64,000 nucleotides of DNA, from NCBI GenBank assembly GCA_030765065.1, contig CM060990.1, positions 6,814,001 to 6,878,000 on the forward strand, read 5' to 3'. How positions within the stretch are numbered: the stretch's first letter is position 1; each line of letters opens with the position of its first letter. This stretch comes from Deroplatys truncata (Eukaryota; Arthropoda; Insecta; Mantodea; Mantidae). A program made the translations under genes and the position numbers. Positions 46,913-57,310 of this stretch are shown here, piece after piece. Under the pieces are notes generated by a model, which saw nothing but the letters and a program-made list of their open reading frames with translations, searched no databases and had not been told where the DNA came from.

Positions 46913-48330
46913 TTAATCCAATGGAACTTCCAGTGGCTCATCCGTATCACTGTCATCAGTTACGTGAAGAGGCAATTCATCACTGTCACTGTCTTCATCG
47001 TCTGAGTCTTGGAAATTGATGATATAGGTTTAAAATATCGTCACGGCCTATTTCTTTCCAAAAGTCGTCTTCTTGTAGTTTTTCTGCATGTCTCATGCAG
47101 GCTTCCCAGTCTTGTTGAGTTACCTTGTCAATTTCTTCGTGAATAAGACGTTCAACGTCAGTCAGTTTAAAAGTGTTATTTCTGTTTGTAACCCCTCGTT
47201 TTATTTGAGCCCATAGTAACTCAATTGGATTATACTGGCAGTGATAAGGGGGGAGGCGGATTACCTCGTGTCCCATTTCCATTGCAAGTTGATCCAGCTG
47301 ATACACCATTTCCTGGTTTTTAAACGGAAGTACTCGTTGCAATAACTCATTTTTAGTTTCTGTTGCCGAAAATTCAACCCCCTTTATTGCAACCATTCAA
47401 CAATTTGGTTCTTTCTACTGGCAGTATTCGGTACTTTGTTTTCAATAACCGAATGATATGGTGCATTATCCATTATAATTATGCTTCCCTTTTCTAAATA
47501 ATTTAGGAATCTGTTCAAAAACCATTCTTTAAACGTATCAGCTGTCATCTCTTCATGATAATCTGAGGTGGTTTTAGACAGAAAAATCCATTTGCTTTCA
47601 GGTACAAATTCTGTCTTAGCGGACCATACATGACAAATGATAAGTCGACTGCCTTTTCCAACATGTACCTTCAGGCCACCCTTTTTTGATGAATCTTGCC
47701 AGACTGAATTTTGAGTGTGGTTTTTATTTACCCATGTCTCGTCTAAGTAAAATATAGGTCTCGTATCGCCAGAATTTCGAATTTCGTGCAGTTTGCGTAA
47801 GAATTTTATTCTTGCCGCAACAATGTCACTTCTCTCCATTAAAATTGTCGCCCATAATTTGTCTTTCTGTACCTGAACCCTAATCCTCTCAAAATTCTAT
47901 AAGTAAATGAATTTGAACCGGTGTATGATATTTTAGTTCTAAGGGCAGCACAAATTATTTTCTGTATTGTTGGGAATTCACATTGGTCACAAAACTCGAA
48001 CACAGTCCTGCGTACAACGTCCTTGTCAAAGTCAGTTAAATTTGTAATCCTCTTCGGAGGTCCAATGTGTTTTCTGGGCGATTCAAACACTGGAGCACCA
48101 CTGGGAACAGATTTTCTTGCCTCTCCGCAAATGCGAGACACACATGCTTTACCAACACCACACGCTTTAGCAGTAAGCTGTTGAAGATTTTTGAAATCAA
48201 GTTGATTTCTGTGTTCCTCATTGTTGCATTTTTAAAAAAGGAGTAGACCCTAAATATAATACTTCGAGCCTGACTCCGCAATACCTGCCTCTTTGACTCG
48301 CCACTAAATTCACCACAATAAGCCATTGCA
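46913..48330 (-). pseudogene. DD82E-spaced Tc1/mariner-superfamily transposase, frameshifted
   Basis: Read from 48326 on the minus strand. It shows an N-terminal helix-turn-helix-like region (QLTAKACGVGKACVSRICGE at about 48110-48170), a linker (GPPKRITNLTDFDKDVVRRT), then a DDE_3-type catalytic domain. The three catalytic positions are visible: FYLDETWV, IIMDNAPYH and CQYNPIELLWAQIK. From the second Asp to the Glu I count 82 residues, assuming the frameshift near 47390 costs one codon. An acidic C-terminal tail (SDDEDSDSDELPL...) ends at 46913. At least four frameshifts (near 48170, 47840, 47390 and 47020) break the frame, but domains are otherwise well kept, so decay seems fairly recent. 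Terminal repeats were not identified. Confidence 0.85.
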
Positions 48331-49423
48331 CTATTTTACTCTTGCTGCTTGCTCTCTGAACAACTGCATACTGATATTAACTGTGTAGGGTAAATAAGCT
48401 CCAACCCAGATTTAGAAACAGCACACAATAATGAACATGTGACGGCACACGTTCTGCAGATTCAGCATTCTACAAGTAACACAAGTGGGCTGGGTGGACG
48501 GTTTGCTCTGGATTTTTCAACATAATTCTTTATCACCATCAAGTCAGTAGTTCTGTATAATTACAAATATATATATATATATATACATACATACATACAT
48601 AACGTATACAATAATGCATACATACAAATAATGTGACCGTTACAGTGCTTACGTGGTTATGATATAGCATATGGGTATGTTTATTCGTTTGTATTATGAA
48701 AAATATTTGAGCTAAAAATATGTGTTTTTTACGGTTGTGTTACGAAAATTACTCCCTACCTTCTAGTGTTTTACTTTTTGCAAAATTTGAATTTTGTCTT
48801 AGCGCAAATTATATTTATTAGAAACAGATTCGCTTAGCGCGCCTCACGCTTAGCTTACGGCGAATGCAATATGACAACACAGCGGAACTCCGATTGGTTG
48901 CCGTTCTGGCCGCGCTCAAGGACAAAAATCATCCCATTTGAAAATCACATTAGTCGATACGGGTTAGCACCATGCTTCCTCCAGCTGGAACTTACAGGTA
49001 TTACATATCGCAGCTCTTCAAATGCTAAATGGGCACCGGTCCTATACATGGGTCTAAAAATTCGCACCCATATGTTTAGGCTCGAACTCACGTGCAATCC
49101 GTGGCTGGGAGCCAGGGCCGTGTTTAGAGGGGGGGTTAGGGTTCAACCCCCCCGAAACTTCTGACAGTTTTATTTATTTAAATTCATGGCAAACCAATAT
49201 GGGAAAATGTCGTTGGATAACAGTAGTCTATTGCTAGTAGCACATTTACAAGAAAAAGGGAAACTTAATACGTCGCCTTACAATAGGTAAGGTGACCATA
49301 AATTCTGATTTTCGAAGCAGTCTCCATGTTTTGTGCTGTAAGGCGGAATATCCTCATTATGGTGAGTTTTTATTGCCTATATAAATCTCCAAGCAATTTT
49401 GTTATCCATGTAACGTCTATATA
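48331..49423. other. No gene recognised; (TA)n/(CATA)n at 48569-48605
   Basis: AT-rich DNA with a TA then CATA microsatellite. At 49118-49160 the string GGGGGGGTTAGGGTTCAACC is followed by CCCCCGAAAC, which resembles the poly-C segment at 50255-50285 beyond the next element. Confidence 0.5.
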
Positions 49424-50197
49424 CAGTGAGAGCCAAAAAACTACGAACCGGCTGCGCGATGTTTTCCTTTCCGTGTACACGGCGCTCGTTGCCGTCTGCC
49501 GCTAACATAGAAAAGCGCCGTGAAACCATACACCATTTTTAAAACTACTTTTAAAGGCTTTACTTACCAACTTTATGAAAAGAGATGCTGAAACTGGCCA
49601 CCGCGTTGTCGATACATTTTGGCACCTCTTTACATCACTCGCCGTAGTTCACACTGAGAAATGCTGGCAATTTCCTGGCGGATATTTTGTTTCAATTCTT
49701 CCAGGTTGTGTGGGTTTGTCTTGTACACTTTATGTTTTAAGTTACCCCCAGAGATAGAAATCGCAGGGGGTTAGGTCGGGGGACCGAGGGGGCCACAGAT
49801 CTCTACTAGTAATTCTGTCCTCAAACACACTTTCAATTGTTCTCATCGAAGTAATGACCGTATGAGCTGTTGCAGAGTCTTGTTAAAAAAAGGCAAAATC
49901 GCGCTCTCTGTCTGTTAATTCTCTAAAAACGGGGCAAAATTGTATTCACGTATGCACGTGCTTCAACTATCGACTCGAAAAAAAATTTCCAATTGTTTTC
50001 TACTTACAAACAAACCACTTTTAAAGGCTTTACCGACCAACAATAAAGTTGGTCAGTAAAGCCTTTAAAACTGGTTTTAAAAATGCTGTATGTTTTCATC
50101 CGCGCCTTTCTATGATAGCGGCAGACGGCAACTAGCACCGAGGACGCGGACGGGAAAAACACCGCGCAGCGGGTTCGTAGTCTTTTGGCTCTCTCTG
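49424..50197. mobile_element. 774-bp deletion derivative of a Tc1/mariner element
   Basis: The left end CAGTGAGAGCCAAAAAACTA is repeated inverted at 50197 (CAGAGAGAGCCAAAAGACTA). The arms match over about 155 bases (49424-49576 against 50197-50041), through GTTGCCGTCTGCCGCTA and TTTTAAAGGCTTTACT. TA dinucleotides at 49422-49423 and 50198-50199 fit the TA target duplication of the superfamily. Between the arms lies a minus-strand transposase C-terminal fragment. An extra inverted copy of the inner arm makes a hairpin at about 50010-50085. The element cannot move on its own. Confidence 0.85.
49560..49920 (-). pseudogene. Transposase C-terminal fragment inside the 774-bp element
   Basis: On the minus strand it reads QDSATAHTVITSMRTIESVF, then RITSRDLWPPRSPDLTPCDF and YLWG, which fits the second and third catalytic Asp region of a mariner-type transposase. 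After a stop the C-terminal tail continues as TRQTHTTWKN-like and VNYGE-like degraded blocks. I count about 38 residues between the two aspartates. The N-terminal two thirds of the gene are absent. Confidence 0.75.
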
Positions 50198-51339
50198 TAA
50201 TTCGGAGTAGGTACATGGTAACTATGTGGGGTACTATTAAGTTTAGATCTACTTGCGGAACCCCCCCCCCCCCCCCGAAATTTTTTTCTGGGTACGGGCA
50301 TGCTGGGAGCGGAAGTCCAACGCCATGGCGGAAGACATCATCTACACTAACATATTCTGTCAGCAACTATAGTACCTATGACACTGAGTACCTGACCAGC
50401 GTAAACGGTCGTGGAGAAATGACATGAATGGAAAATTATCCTAGCCACTGGATCCTACAATGGCATTGCTAGAGATAGGACAGAAATATAATTTCGGGCT
50501 TATTTTCACCAGGTTCAAACGGTGGGCAACTCGCTTCAATAGCTCAAGTATTAGATCACAATACATTTCCCAGTCAATTTGAACTCGTTTTATCCTTTCA
50601 CGCTACCCCCACGCATACCCTGAGAGAAAGATCTCATAGCCAACTACTGTAGCAAACGGCAGCACAATCAACAACAGAAATTGGAGACGACGTCAAAAGG
50701 TGACACCGGCCATTCGTCGTCAAACTTGGCGACTCTCGCGGGGCTGGAATCGGCTTCATGTGTAATGCTTATGGAAAACTACATAGAGACAGAACATGCG
50801 GTTTTAAAATACTTCAGAAGCTTTTGTCATGAAAACAAACTTTGAGAGCAACTATGAAGGCTTCCTATGTAGGTAAACCTTGAACTGTAAAATGCTAATT
50901 TTAATCTATGGCAATATCTGTTTGAAACTTTATGTTTGTCAAACATTATGTTCCATGAACAGTATTACTATATTTATTGATAGGGCAAAATACTGTCCAT
51001 AAAAATTCAGCTAAACCAAACAGAACATCAGGGAGTCCAGCAATACGACAGTAAGCACAAAGACTGTAGCTGGCTTGCATTTTCGTGTGAGTTTAAATGT
51101 TCACATGCAGCTGGGCATATCATCACAAAAAGCGAGCAAAAGCATGACCTTGAGAAAGTATTTGCAGATATCGCATCAGGTTTTCATGAATTGCCTCTAA
51201 AATTATTCGTGTCATTTTTTTCTTTCGTTCCATTCGTAATGTTGGGCAACTGATGGATTAGTGGTACCTTGCTCAACTAATCACGGGTTATAAACATAAA
51301 TACACTTAGTTACTTTCTCTATTACGAACTTAAAGCAGA
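50198..51339. other. No gene recognised; poly-C run
   Basis: Contains a run of 16 C at 50261-50276 followed by GAAATTTTTTTCTGGG. The rest is unassigned AT-rich DNA. Confidence 0.45.
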
Positions 51340-52329
51340 GGGAGTATTGCATTCCACTCAAAAATTAGATAACAATATTTTACAGAAAATACACGTTTTG
51401 AGGCCTCTGAGACCCCAAAAAGGTTTTTAGAAAAAGGTTCGCTCGTTCGTCTGTCTGTGAACAGTAATTTAAAAAACAAAGGTCGGTTAAATACAAATTT
51501 CGTGTCCATTGCCTTCAAAAGATGCGACATCAAGATTTTCAAGAAAATCCTCTACCCCAAGACACCCTTTACATGGAACAGTTTTATAAAATTTAGATTT
51601 TCTCAAAAACGCCACTAATGATTTTAATTAAAATAGCACGTGTTGATGATATTCTCATGACTAACCAAATGTATATCTGGAATTTTGTGGCCTCTGAAGC
51701 CCTTTTCATTCTGAATGACTTTTGCATAACTGGTAAACCGTAAGAGGTAGACAAAATCTTACTATATTAAGCATGTTAAAACACACAATTTATATCAATT
51801 TTTTCTGGCGCTAACCATTTCAGAGGAATTATTTCTTATTTATCTGCATCTTGAAATAATTAAACTTTTCACAAGAGAAAAATTCCTATTCTTTTTCCCC
51901 CCCCTCTCTCTTGGCCATGCAAAGAGAAAATATGTTCAGAGCAATTGTATAGCGACCGCTGTTAAAAATTTTGACTATCGCTTAAAGCCCATACTCTCCT
52001 TGTGCACTTGCTTCCATTTATGTCATCATCACAGCTTCAGGCGACATTCTACTGTACTTCACAGGTGGAGTATCTGTTTACCTTTTCAGGCATGCAGTGG
52101 CGTCCTGTTTTATGTACACAGTTCCAGATTATATATAACTTTAAGCAACAGCTTTACTCGTCATCACTTATAATAGACACATTTAAATATATAACTAAAT
52201 AAAACCCTGTTTTGCAAATATATCTCCACGAAAAATATTTATTAATAGCAACATAATGTAAAACTGAAATATATTATACTTTTTACTCTCCAAGAGGACA
52301 AGTTTATTAAACATTATTGGAATCATCTG
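51340..52329 (+). repeat. Dispersed repeat, copy left of the Polinton
   Basis: The part 51340-51840 matches 59715-60265 in the same orientation (TTTTGAGGCC, TTTTTAGAA.AAGGTTCG, GTCTGTGAACAG, CCCTTTACAT, ATAACTGGTAAAC). The part 52185-52329 (AACTAAATAAAACCCTGTTT, TTTTTACTCTCCAAGAGGAC) matches 58978-59320, which is split by a SINE. The order of the two blocks differs on the two sides of the Polinton, so the pre-insertion site may have been a tandem or rearranged repeat. No coding potential seen. Confidence 0.7.
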
Positions 52330-52510
52330 AGTAGTTAAGTCCCCTGATTAAGCAATGGATTAATGCTAATCCTGCCGCTAGGTGACGTTGGTGTTGCTAT
52401 AATCCGCAATAATCCGTGGATTAAGGTGGATTAACGTTGACAGTAAATTTGAAACACCGTTGTGACAAGCGGTGAGGATTATTGATAATCCGATTGGCTT
52501 AATCCGGGAC
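52330..52510 (+). repeat. Polinton left terminal inverted repeat
   Basis: Matches the reverse complement of 58780-58958. The outer 100 bases are about 85-90% identical by eye (GATTAAGCAATGGATTAA, TGCCGCTAGGTG, GCTATAATCCG, ATCCGTGGATTAAGGT); the inner part is more diverged but still ends in matching GGTGAGGAT and GCTTAATC blocks. AATCC and its complement recur many times within the repeat. Confidence 0.9.
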
Positions 52511-52777
52511 TCTTTTTTATTTATTAAATAGGATAGAAAGAGAGATACAATTGTGGTTATATTTATTATAAAACGAGTACACACAAGAAGCACTGAATAC
52601 ACACATGGATGAAGTATTGGATTATAAACTGGTGAAAAAAGAAGCACAAAATACACATATGAATTGGATTAATAAAATCACATGGAGATATATATTGTTT
52701 TTACATGCAAATATGCACTGTTTAAGTCTGAGAAGCATTGTCACACATGCTTATGCACTCACGCACGAGGATAACTT

Positions 52778-53086
52778 TTAAAAATGTGGTGTTTTGGGGC
52801 GGTGGGCGTTGGACGTGATATCTTCTTCATCGCTGCTGCTGTGGATGCAAAGCAGGTGTGCACGACGGAGAGGTTGGGTGATACAGGTGATGAGCCGGTG
52901 AGAGAAGTTGTTGCTGAGATGGTCGGCGAGAGCGGGAATGTGGATGGGTATGATGAAGTCTGTCGAAGCTGATGGTGTGGCAACCTGTAGCGGTGACTTC
53001 GTTGCAGAGTGCGGGTTTTGCGTTGTTGTTGAGGTAGATGATGCAGGTGGCACCTTGTTGGAAGCTGTTAATTTTGTAAGGAACAC
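52778..53086 (-). CDS. Hypothetical Ser/Thr-rich frame in the Polinton
   Basis: A 102-residue minus-strand frame rich in Ser, Thr, Pro and His, ending with an acidic stretch (SSSDEEDITSNAHRPKTPHF). No domain recognised. It could be the C-terminal part of the broken gene upstream (53160-54081) or a chance frame; an overlapping minus-strand frame in another phase is nearly as long. Confidence 0.25.
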   Translation of the reverse strand: MFLTKLTASNKVPPASSTSTTTQNPHSATKSPLQVATPSASTDFIIPIHIPALADHLSNNFSHRLITCITQPLRRAHLLCIHSSSDEEDITSNAHRPKTPHF

Positions 53087-53159
53087 AGATTACGTGAATA
53101 ACATCGGTACGATCTATGAATAGTTTGATGGTGATGGTCTAGATGTCGCCGAGGAAGGT

Positions 53160-54081
53160 TGTGCAGGGGGAGATGATGCGGATATTTGAGGGAAATTCTC
53201 CCTTGGTGGAGAGATTGGTATTGAAGATGAGTTTAAGGGTGATATTGTTGCCGACAAAATTGGTTCGGTTTCGCAGGCCATTATACGGAGGTGAACTGTA
53301 CGACGTAACGTTTGAAACAGATTCGGAGTTTCTCTTCGCCTTTGTAAATGATGCAGAAGGGGTTGGAATTTAAGTGTTTGATGAGTTCGGGAGAGGCTTT
53401 TCCAAATCCGGAAGGCTGGAACACCTAGGTATCGTCGTCTAGTTTGAAGACTGTTTTGGCTCCGTATACGGTGCCGATGGATCTGACGCTCTGCACACAG
53501 TATGGTACGTTTTCTCCAAGCGAAGAAGCGATGAGTATGCCGCAGTTGTTGGATAATTTCTCAAGCTGGCGAAGGACATCCATTTTGGCAGAAGCGGCAG
53601 TGTTTAACAATCGGAGCTGGACCGTCGAAATGGACACGTTGGTTTGGCAGGTTGTAATGCGTGTTGCACCTTCGGTAGGGAGCACACACTTCCTTGGCGT
53701 CAATGGAAAGCTGATGCTAGATGACGTTTACATTGTATGGAGCGTAACGAGTGAAGATGGTGTTACGGTTTTGCAGGAGCACTTGTCGTTCTTGAGGCAG
53801 GAGCACCTCTAGTCGTTTTCCGTTATCGAGGAACTTTAACAATACGACGAAGCACCCGCAGGTCATGAGTTATTTCTGCCGTCGTATTTGCGGAGAAACT
53901 CTTGGATCTGCCAGTTAAGTTGAGCGAGGCCTTCGTAAAAACCCTGGTAGCACAGCTGGCACAGGTGAATGAGACATGCACGGAGTTGGCAGCTGCACGT
54001 CGGGTGGAAGCAGAAGGAGCAGTGGACTACGGCACAGGAATCTGCTGACATGTCACGCCGACAGCTGAGCTTGGACTGCAT
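53160..54081 (-). pseudogene. Polinton gene remnants of unknown function
   Basis: Minus-strand, broken into frames. The first (54081-53863) is cysteine-rich in its N-terminal half (SADSCAVVHCSFCFHPTCSC) and then reads LAQLNWQIQEFLRKYDGR. A second block (about 53830-53600) reads ERQVLLQNRNTIFTRYAPYN and VCAPYRRCNTHYNLPNQRVH. A third (53703-53425) contains LEKLSNNCGILIASSLGENV and VRSIGTVYGAKTVFKLDD, and just beyond its stop comes FCIIYKGEEKLRICFKRYVV. The run of similar reading quality suggests one or two real former genes of the element, possibly a small Cys-rich protein and a virion-associated protein, but I cannot assign them. Confidence 0.45.
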
Positions 54082-54119
54082 GCTAAACGTGGACGGCTAT
54101 GCTTCTTTGAAGGCTACAG

Positions 54120-54480
54120 GAAATGGTAATGGGTGGGGAAAAGGGGGAGGGAGGAAAGTTTACATCCACAGGAAGTGGTGTTAATTGGCAGGAAGGAAGA
54201 TATGAAAACCCGACATCCTGCGGAAGCGATACTGAGTGCGAGAAAGGAAGTGCAATAATAGGAAAGCGGACATCCGCAGGAAGTGTTGAGAACGGTTGGA
54301 AAAACCCACATCCGCAGGAAGCATGAGTGTGGGAATGGAAGTGAGCAGCGAGATAAAAAGAAAGCGGACATCCGCAGGAAGTGGTGAGATTGTTAAGGAA
54401 GGAAGATGTTGAAAAAGAACGGTTGGAAAACCCGCATTCACGGGAAGCGATAATGAGAGGATTTGAATTGGAAGGAAATA
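54120..54480. repeat. Short tandem repeat inside the Polinton
   Basis: The motif ACATCCGCAGGAAG or a close variant recurs about six times at irregular 40-65-bp spacing (near 54163, 54210, 54268, 54309, 54367 and 54433), often preceded by GGTTGGAAAA or GGAAAGCG. The minus-strand frames of 85-186 residues crossing it inherit this periodicity (SCGCPLS, SCGCGFFQP) and are unlikely to be real there. Confidence 0.7.
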
Positions 54481-54499
54481 ACGGTCGATTGGAAAAAGA

Positions 54500-54870
54500 A
54501 ATCCCAAGCTCCCCACCAAACGTTGCTTTTGCGATAGGTGATTCTGTCTTTATGGTTTTCTTCTTCCACGATAGTTCTGTCTTCACGGGCGCTGAACTTC
54601 CACTTGCCGTGTATAAGATCGGGTAGAATATAGGGTGGTACATTGCCCAAATGTACCGTTAAGCATCTACCGAAGCACATGCGGTTTTGGTGTATCATTT
54701 CCTGTATATTAGCTATTGAAATGTACTGTTTGAAGAAAATGATGTATAATCCCCTTGTGGCAACACATTGGAAGCACTGATGGGGCCCCTCTGTTTCGTA
54801 ATCTTTAAAAACCTTGGTTCCCTCGCAGTACAGTAGTTTCTGTATCCCATGCTGGAGCTGATGTTGGGCC
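54500..54870 (-). pseudogene. Polinton gene remnant of unknown function
   Basis: On the minus strand one frame reads EGTKVFKDYETEGPHQCFQC, then ISIANIQEMIHQNRMCFGRC, LTVHLGNVPPYILPDLIHGK and WKFSAREDRTIVEEENHKDR. This has a protein-like composition with a C-x2-C pair and seems to be a former gene, oriented like the capsid and protease genes. No function assigned. Confidence 0.4.
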
Positions 54871-55172
54871 GTTGATTGAGAGGTGACTGAGGGTTATGGT
54901 AGAGTGAGGTTTTGGATGAGGAGGGGTTTTAGGAAATGTTCTATTTCCAGGAAGATTCGAAAATTAGCGCACCGGATATACTTGGTGTACTGGGTAAAGT
55001 TTTTGGAATCGAAAGGGACGTTGGAAGCATGAAGAAGGTAATTGCGTTATGCCAAGATTTGGTTTTGCATGTCCATTTATTTTGTCCTCTTGTGGCAGAA
55101 GATGTCGGTAATGATTCGCTGCCGGTTATGCAGTACGTTCTATTCTTGTGGGGTGAGGGAGATGCTGCTGCC

Positions 55173-55696
55173 TTATAGGTCTTTAAAGACGATGTTTAGC
55201 TTTCCGAATACGCAGCTGAAGAGGGCGGAAATGTGTTCGCAGAACTGATATTCTTGCAGATGTCCCTCGGAGTGATGAAGGCGGCGATGAATAATGGACT
55301 TCGCTTCGGCGAGCTTGTTCCATTCTGTCGAACTAAGAACAAAGGCGTTGCGTTTTCCGCATTTTGCAACGGCCACCATTAGCTGGTGAGGAGAGGCGGG
55401 CGAAAAGCTCACACACACACAAACTTGGTTTGTTGCGGATCGAGAAAGTATATGTCCGAAAGGGGTTCGACGACGGGAAGATCCTTGGGCAGTTGTTCTT
55501 GAGGGTCGCCGGAATGCTCCTCGAGGATAGGAAGTTGCCTCTTGGCTGAGGGTGATTGAGCCGGCGTTTGTAGACTGAGCGGTCTGAAACAAGAGAAACG
55601 AGCGTGATAGTGCATTGTAAGATGAGATGAAGGAAAAAAAAGAGACGGAGACAAGGAGGAGTGCGCTTACCTGGGCGGTGTCTGTGCGGGTTCCAT
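55173..55696 (-). pseudogene. Polinton gene with a probable short intron
   Basis: A minus-strand ATG at 55696 begins MEPAQTPP. A donor-like CAG/GTAAGC lies at 55671/55670 and an acceptor-like CTCTTGTTTCAG/AC at 55584/55583, bounding an 87-bp pyrimidine-rich segment (55584-55670). Removal keeps the frame: the next exon reads PLSLQTPAQSPSAKRQLP and later LSDIYFLDPQQTKFVC. A GTGTGTGTGTG stretch near 55415-55425 then shifts the frame, after which MVAVAKCGKRNAFVLSSTEW and NKLAEAKSIIHRRLHHSEGH continue to the stop at 55173. Function unknown. It lies downstream of the protease. Confidence 0.5.
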
Positions 55697-55799
55697 GTTT
55701 CACTGCGAGTAAGGCCGGCGGCACGCGTATGGCGCTTTATACTAGCGGGAGCGAGTTCTGAACGCGGATGCATCAGAGAGAATGAGCACCAGAGACTAT

Positions 55800-56333
55800 G
55801 AAGTGATATGAGGTGGAGTTCAGACAGTTTGTTACCTGCAAAGGTTGATACGCCTGTAGAACGCCAGAGTACTTTGGGAGATGTGCGCCTTTGTAGGTGT
55901 TTTGGATGACGGTATCCTTGTGCTTATAATAGCTGATGTGGAATTTGGAAAAGAACGCGGTTTTGGATAAGCCGGAGCAGTGGTGGGTGAGATAATCGAT
56001 GACATAATGACCACATGTGGTGTTGTCATACCCTTACAGCCTTCTGGAATTGTGCGACTAGCGTTTACGACAGGAGCCTTTGAGAAACTTTAGAGAATGA
56101 GGCGATAGCGAAGCTAGAACGTAGCTGTCGAAAAACTCTCCGTGACCGCTCTCTGCCACAAAGATGCAAACCCAGTGCTTGCCTGGCAGGGTGATGGGAT
56201 CGGTGTTAGCGACTAAGGCAAATGGAAGCTTTTGATGGGCGGTTAGTGTGGCGAAAACGCTTAAAACGTGAGGGCGCATTGAAGGCCAGTTGGACAGAAA
56301 GCGGTCTATTTGAAGCGAGTCCATGATATGCAA
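55800..56333 (-). pseudogene. Adenovirus-type cysteine protease of the Polinton
   Basis: Minus strand, start at 56333 (MHIMDSLQIDRFLSNW). Polinton proteases of this fold cleave virion precursor proteins. The sequence FALVANTDPITLPGKHWVCI contains the expected catalytic His (codon 56175-56177), EFFDSY (56121-56138) gives the acidic residue, and TTCGHYVIDYL gives the catalytic Cys (codon 56013-56015) in the same frame. Two in-frame stops (near 56058 and 56026) lie between the acidic residue and the Cys, so the gene is inactive. Total length to about 55800 (~178 codons) is near the usual size of about 200 residues. Its start overlaps or abuts the end of the capsid gene, suggesting one transcription unit. 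Confidence 0.85.
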
Positions 56334-56344
56334 ATGGATCTGTT

Positions 56345-57310
56345 GGCGTCGATTTCGAGGGTGCGATGTATTTTCGCCAGCACGAGAAGAACGACTGGCT
56401 CTGCCAACTGTTTGGAAAAACCCACCTTTATAAACACGGAACCGTGCCGCTGGCCGGAGATCTAAGCTTCGTTTGCGCTCATGTCGGCAGTGAGATCGAA
56501 AGCGATGACGGTGTAACCGTAATCATAGGACTGCCTAGAGATGGAATGCCCCTCTCTTTGAAATGAATGCCGAGACCGTTCCTGGACGATTTGTAAACAT
56601 TGCATACGTTGGGTTGAAAGGGTTGAGAGGGTACGGGTTGACCATTGACGTAGAGTTGAAACGTGTTCGTGTTGAAATGTTGGAAATTGAAGGAGTTTTT
56701 GGTGACATCGCCGTTGTGGGCCATGTCGGAGGCCATGGCGACCACCAACCTCCTGGGAATTTGGCCTGAGAAAACCTCGCTAAATGTCATTGGGCTGGTC
56801 TCTTTGGGAATGCTGAGGGCGTGAAAACTCACATACTTGAGATGGTACTTTGCGTTGCTCTTTACTAGCGCAGTCTGATGAGCAAGCTTGATGATGGGCG
56901 CGGTACTAACGGTTTTTAGATGTAACGCGGCGGACTGAATATCGGCGTATCCTTGAAGGTGGCCTTTTCAGAAAACAAATGGAATTGGGGGAGGAAGGGG
57001 TGAGCTTGGTGATAACGCTGACGTTATTGAGCAGCAATGATTACTGCCTGAACAGGGCGTTGGATAGGGGCGCCATGAGCTGCACGACCTTACTGGTAGT
57101 GGTGAACCCCTTGTTGGCGGCGAACGTGTCCATGATTCCCACCATGTCTTTCATCCAGAGAGCGGACTGTAGTTTGGAGTTAATGGCATCTTCCGAATAA
57201 TTGAGAAGAGTCTGGAGGTACGTTCCATAGGGGTACCCCGCCTGCGGCATGGAGACGATGACGCTATTGAGCGAAACTTCCACTTGCTAAAACAGAGAAT
57301 TTAGCGCATT
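56345..57310 (-). pseudogene. Polinton major-capsid-like protein, truncated
   Basis: Minus strand. The first frame (57283-57041) reads MEVSLNSVIVSMPQAGYPYG, TYLQTLLNYSEDAINSKLQS and ALWMKDMVGIMD, and the second (56832-56479) reads FSGQIPRRLVVAMASDMAHN, FNFQHFNTNTFQLYVNGQPV and NGLGIHFKERG; a third phase near 56350-56500 gives DYGYTVIAFDLTADMSANEA and a C-terminal EIDANR. These match the double-jelly-roll capsid proteins of Polintons, often annotated in animal genomes as 'F54H12.2-like'. Roughly 100 residues at the N-terminus are missing beyond 57310. Frameshifts near 57040 and 56480 and several stops inactivate it. The assignment rests on recalled motif order. Confidence 0.8.

Noticed and set aside
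54083-54643. A 186-residue frame as a Polinton structural protein.
   Set aside because: More than half crosses the CATCCGCAGGAAG repeats, and a different frame gives more protein-like sequence in the rest.
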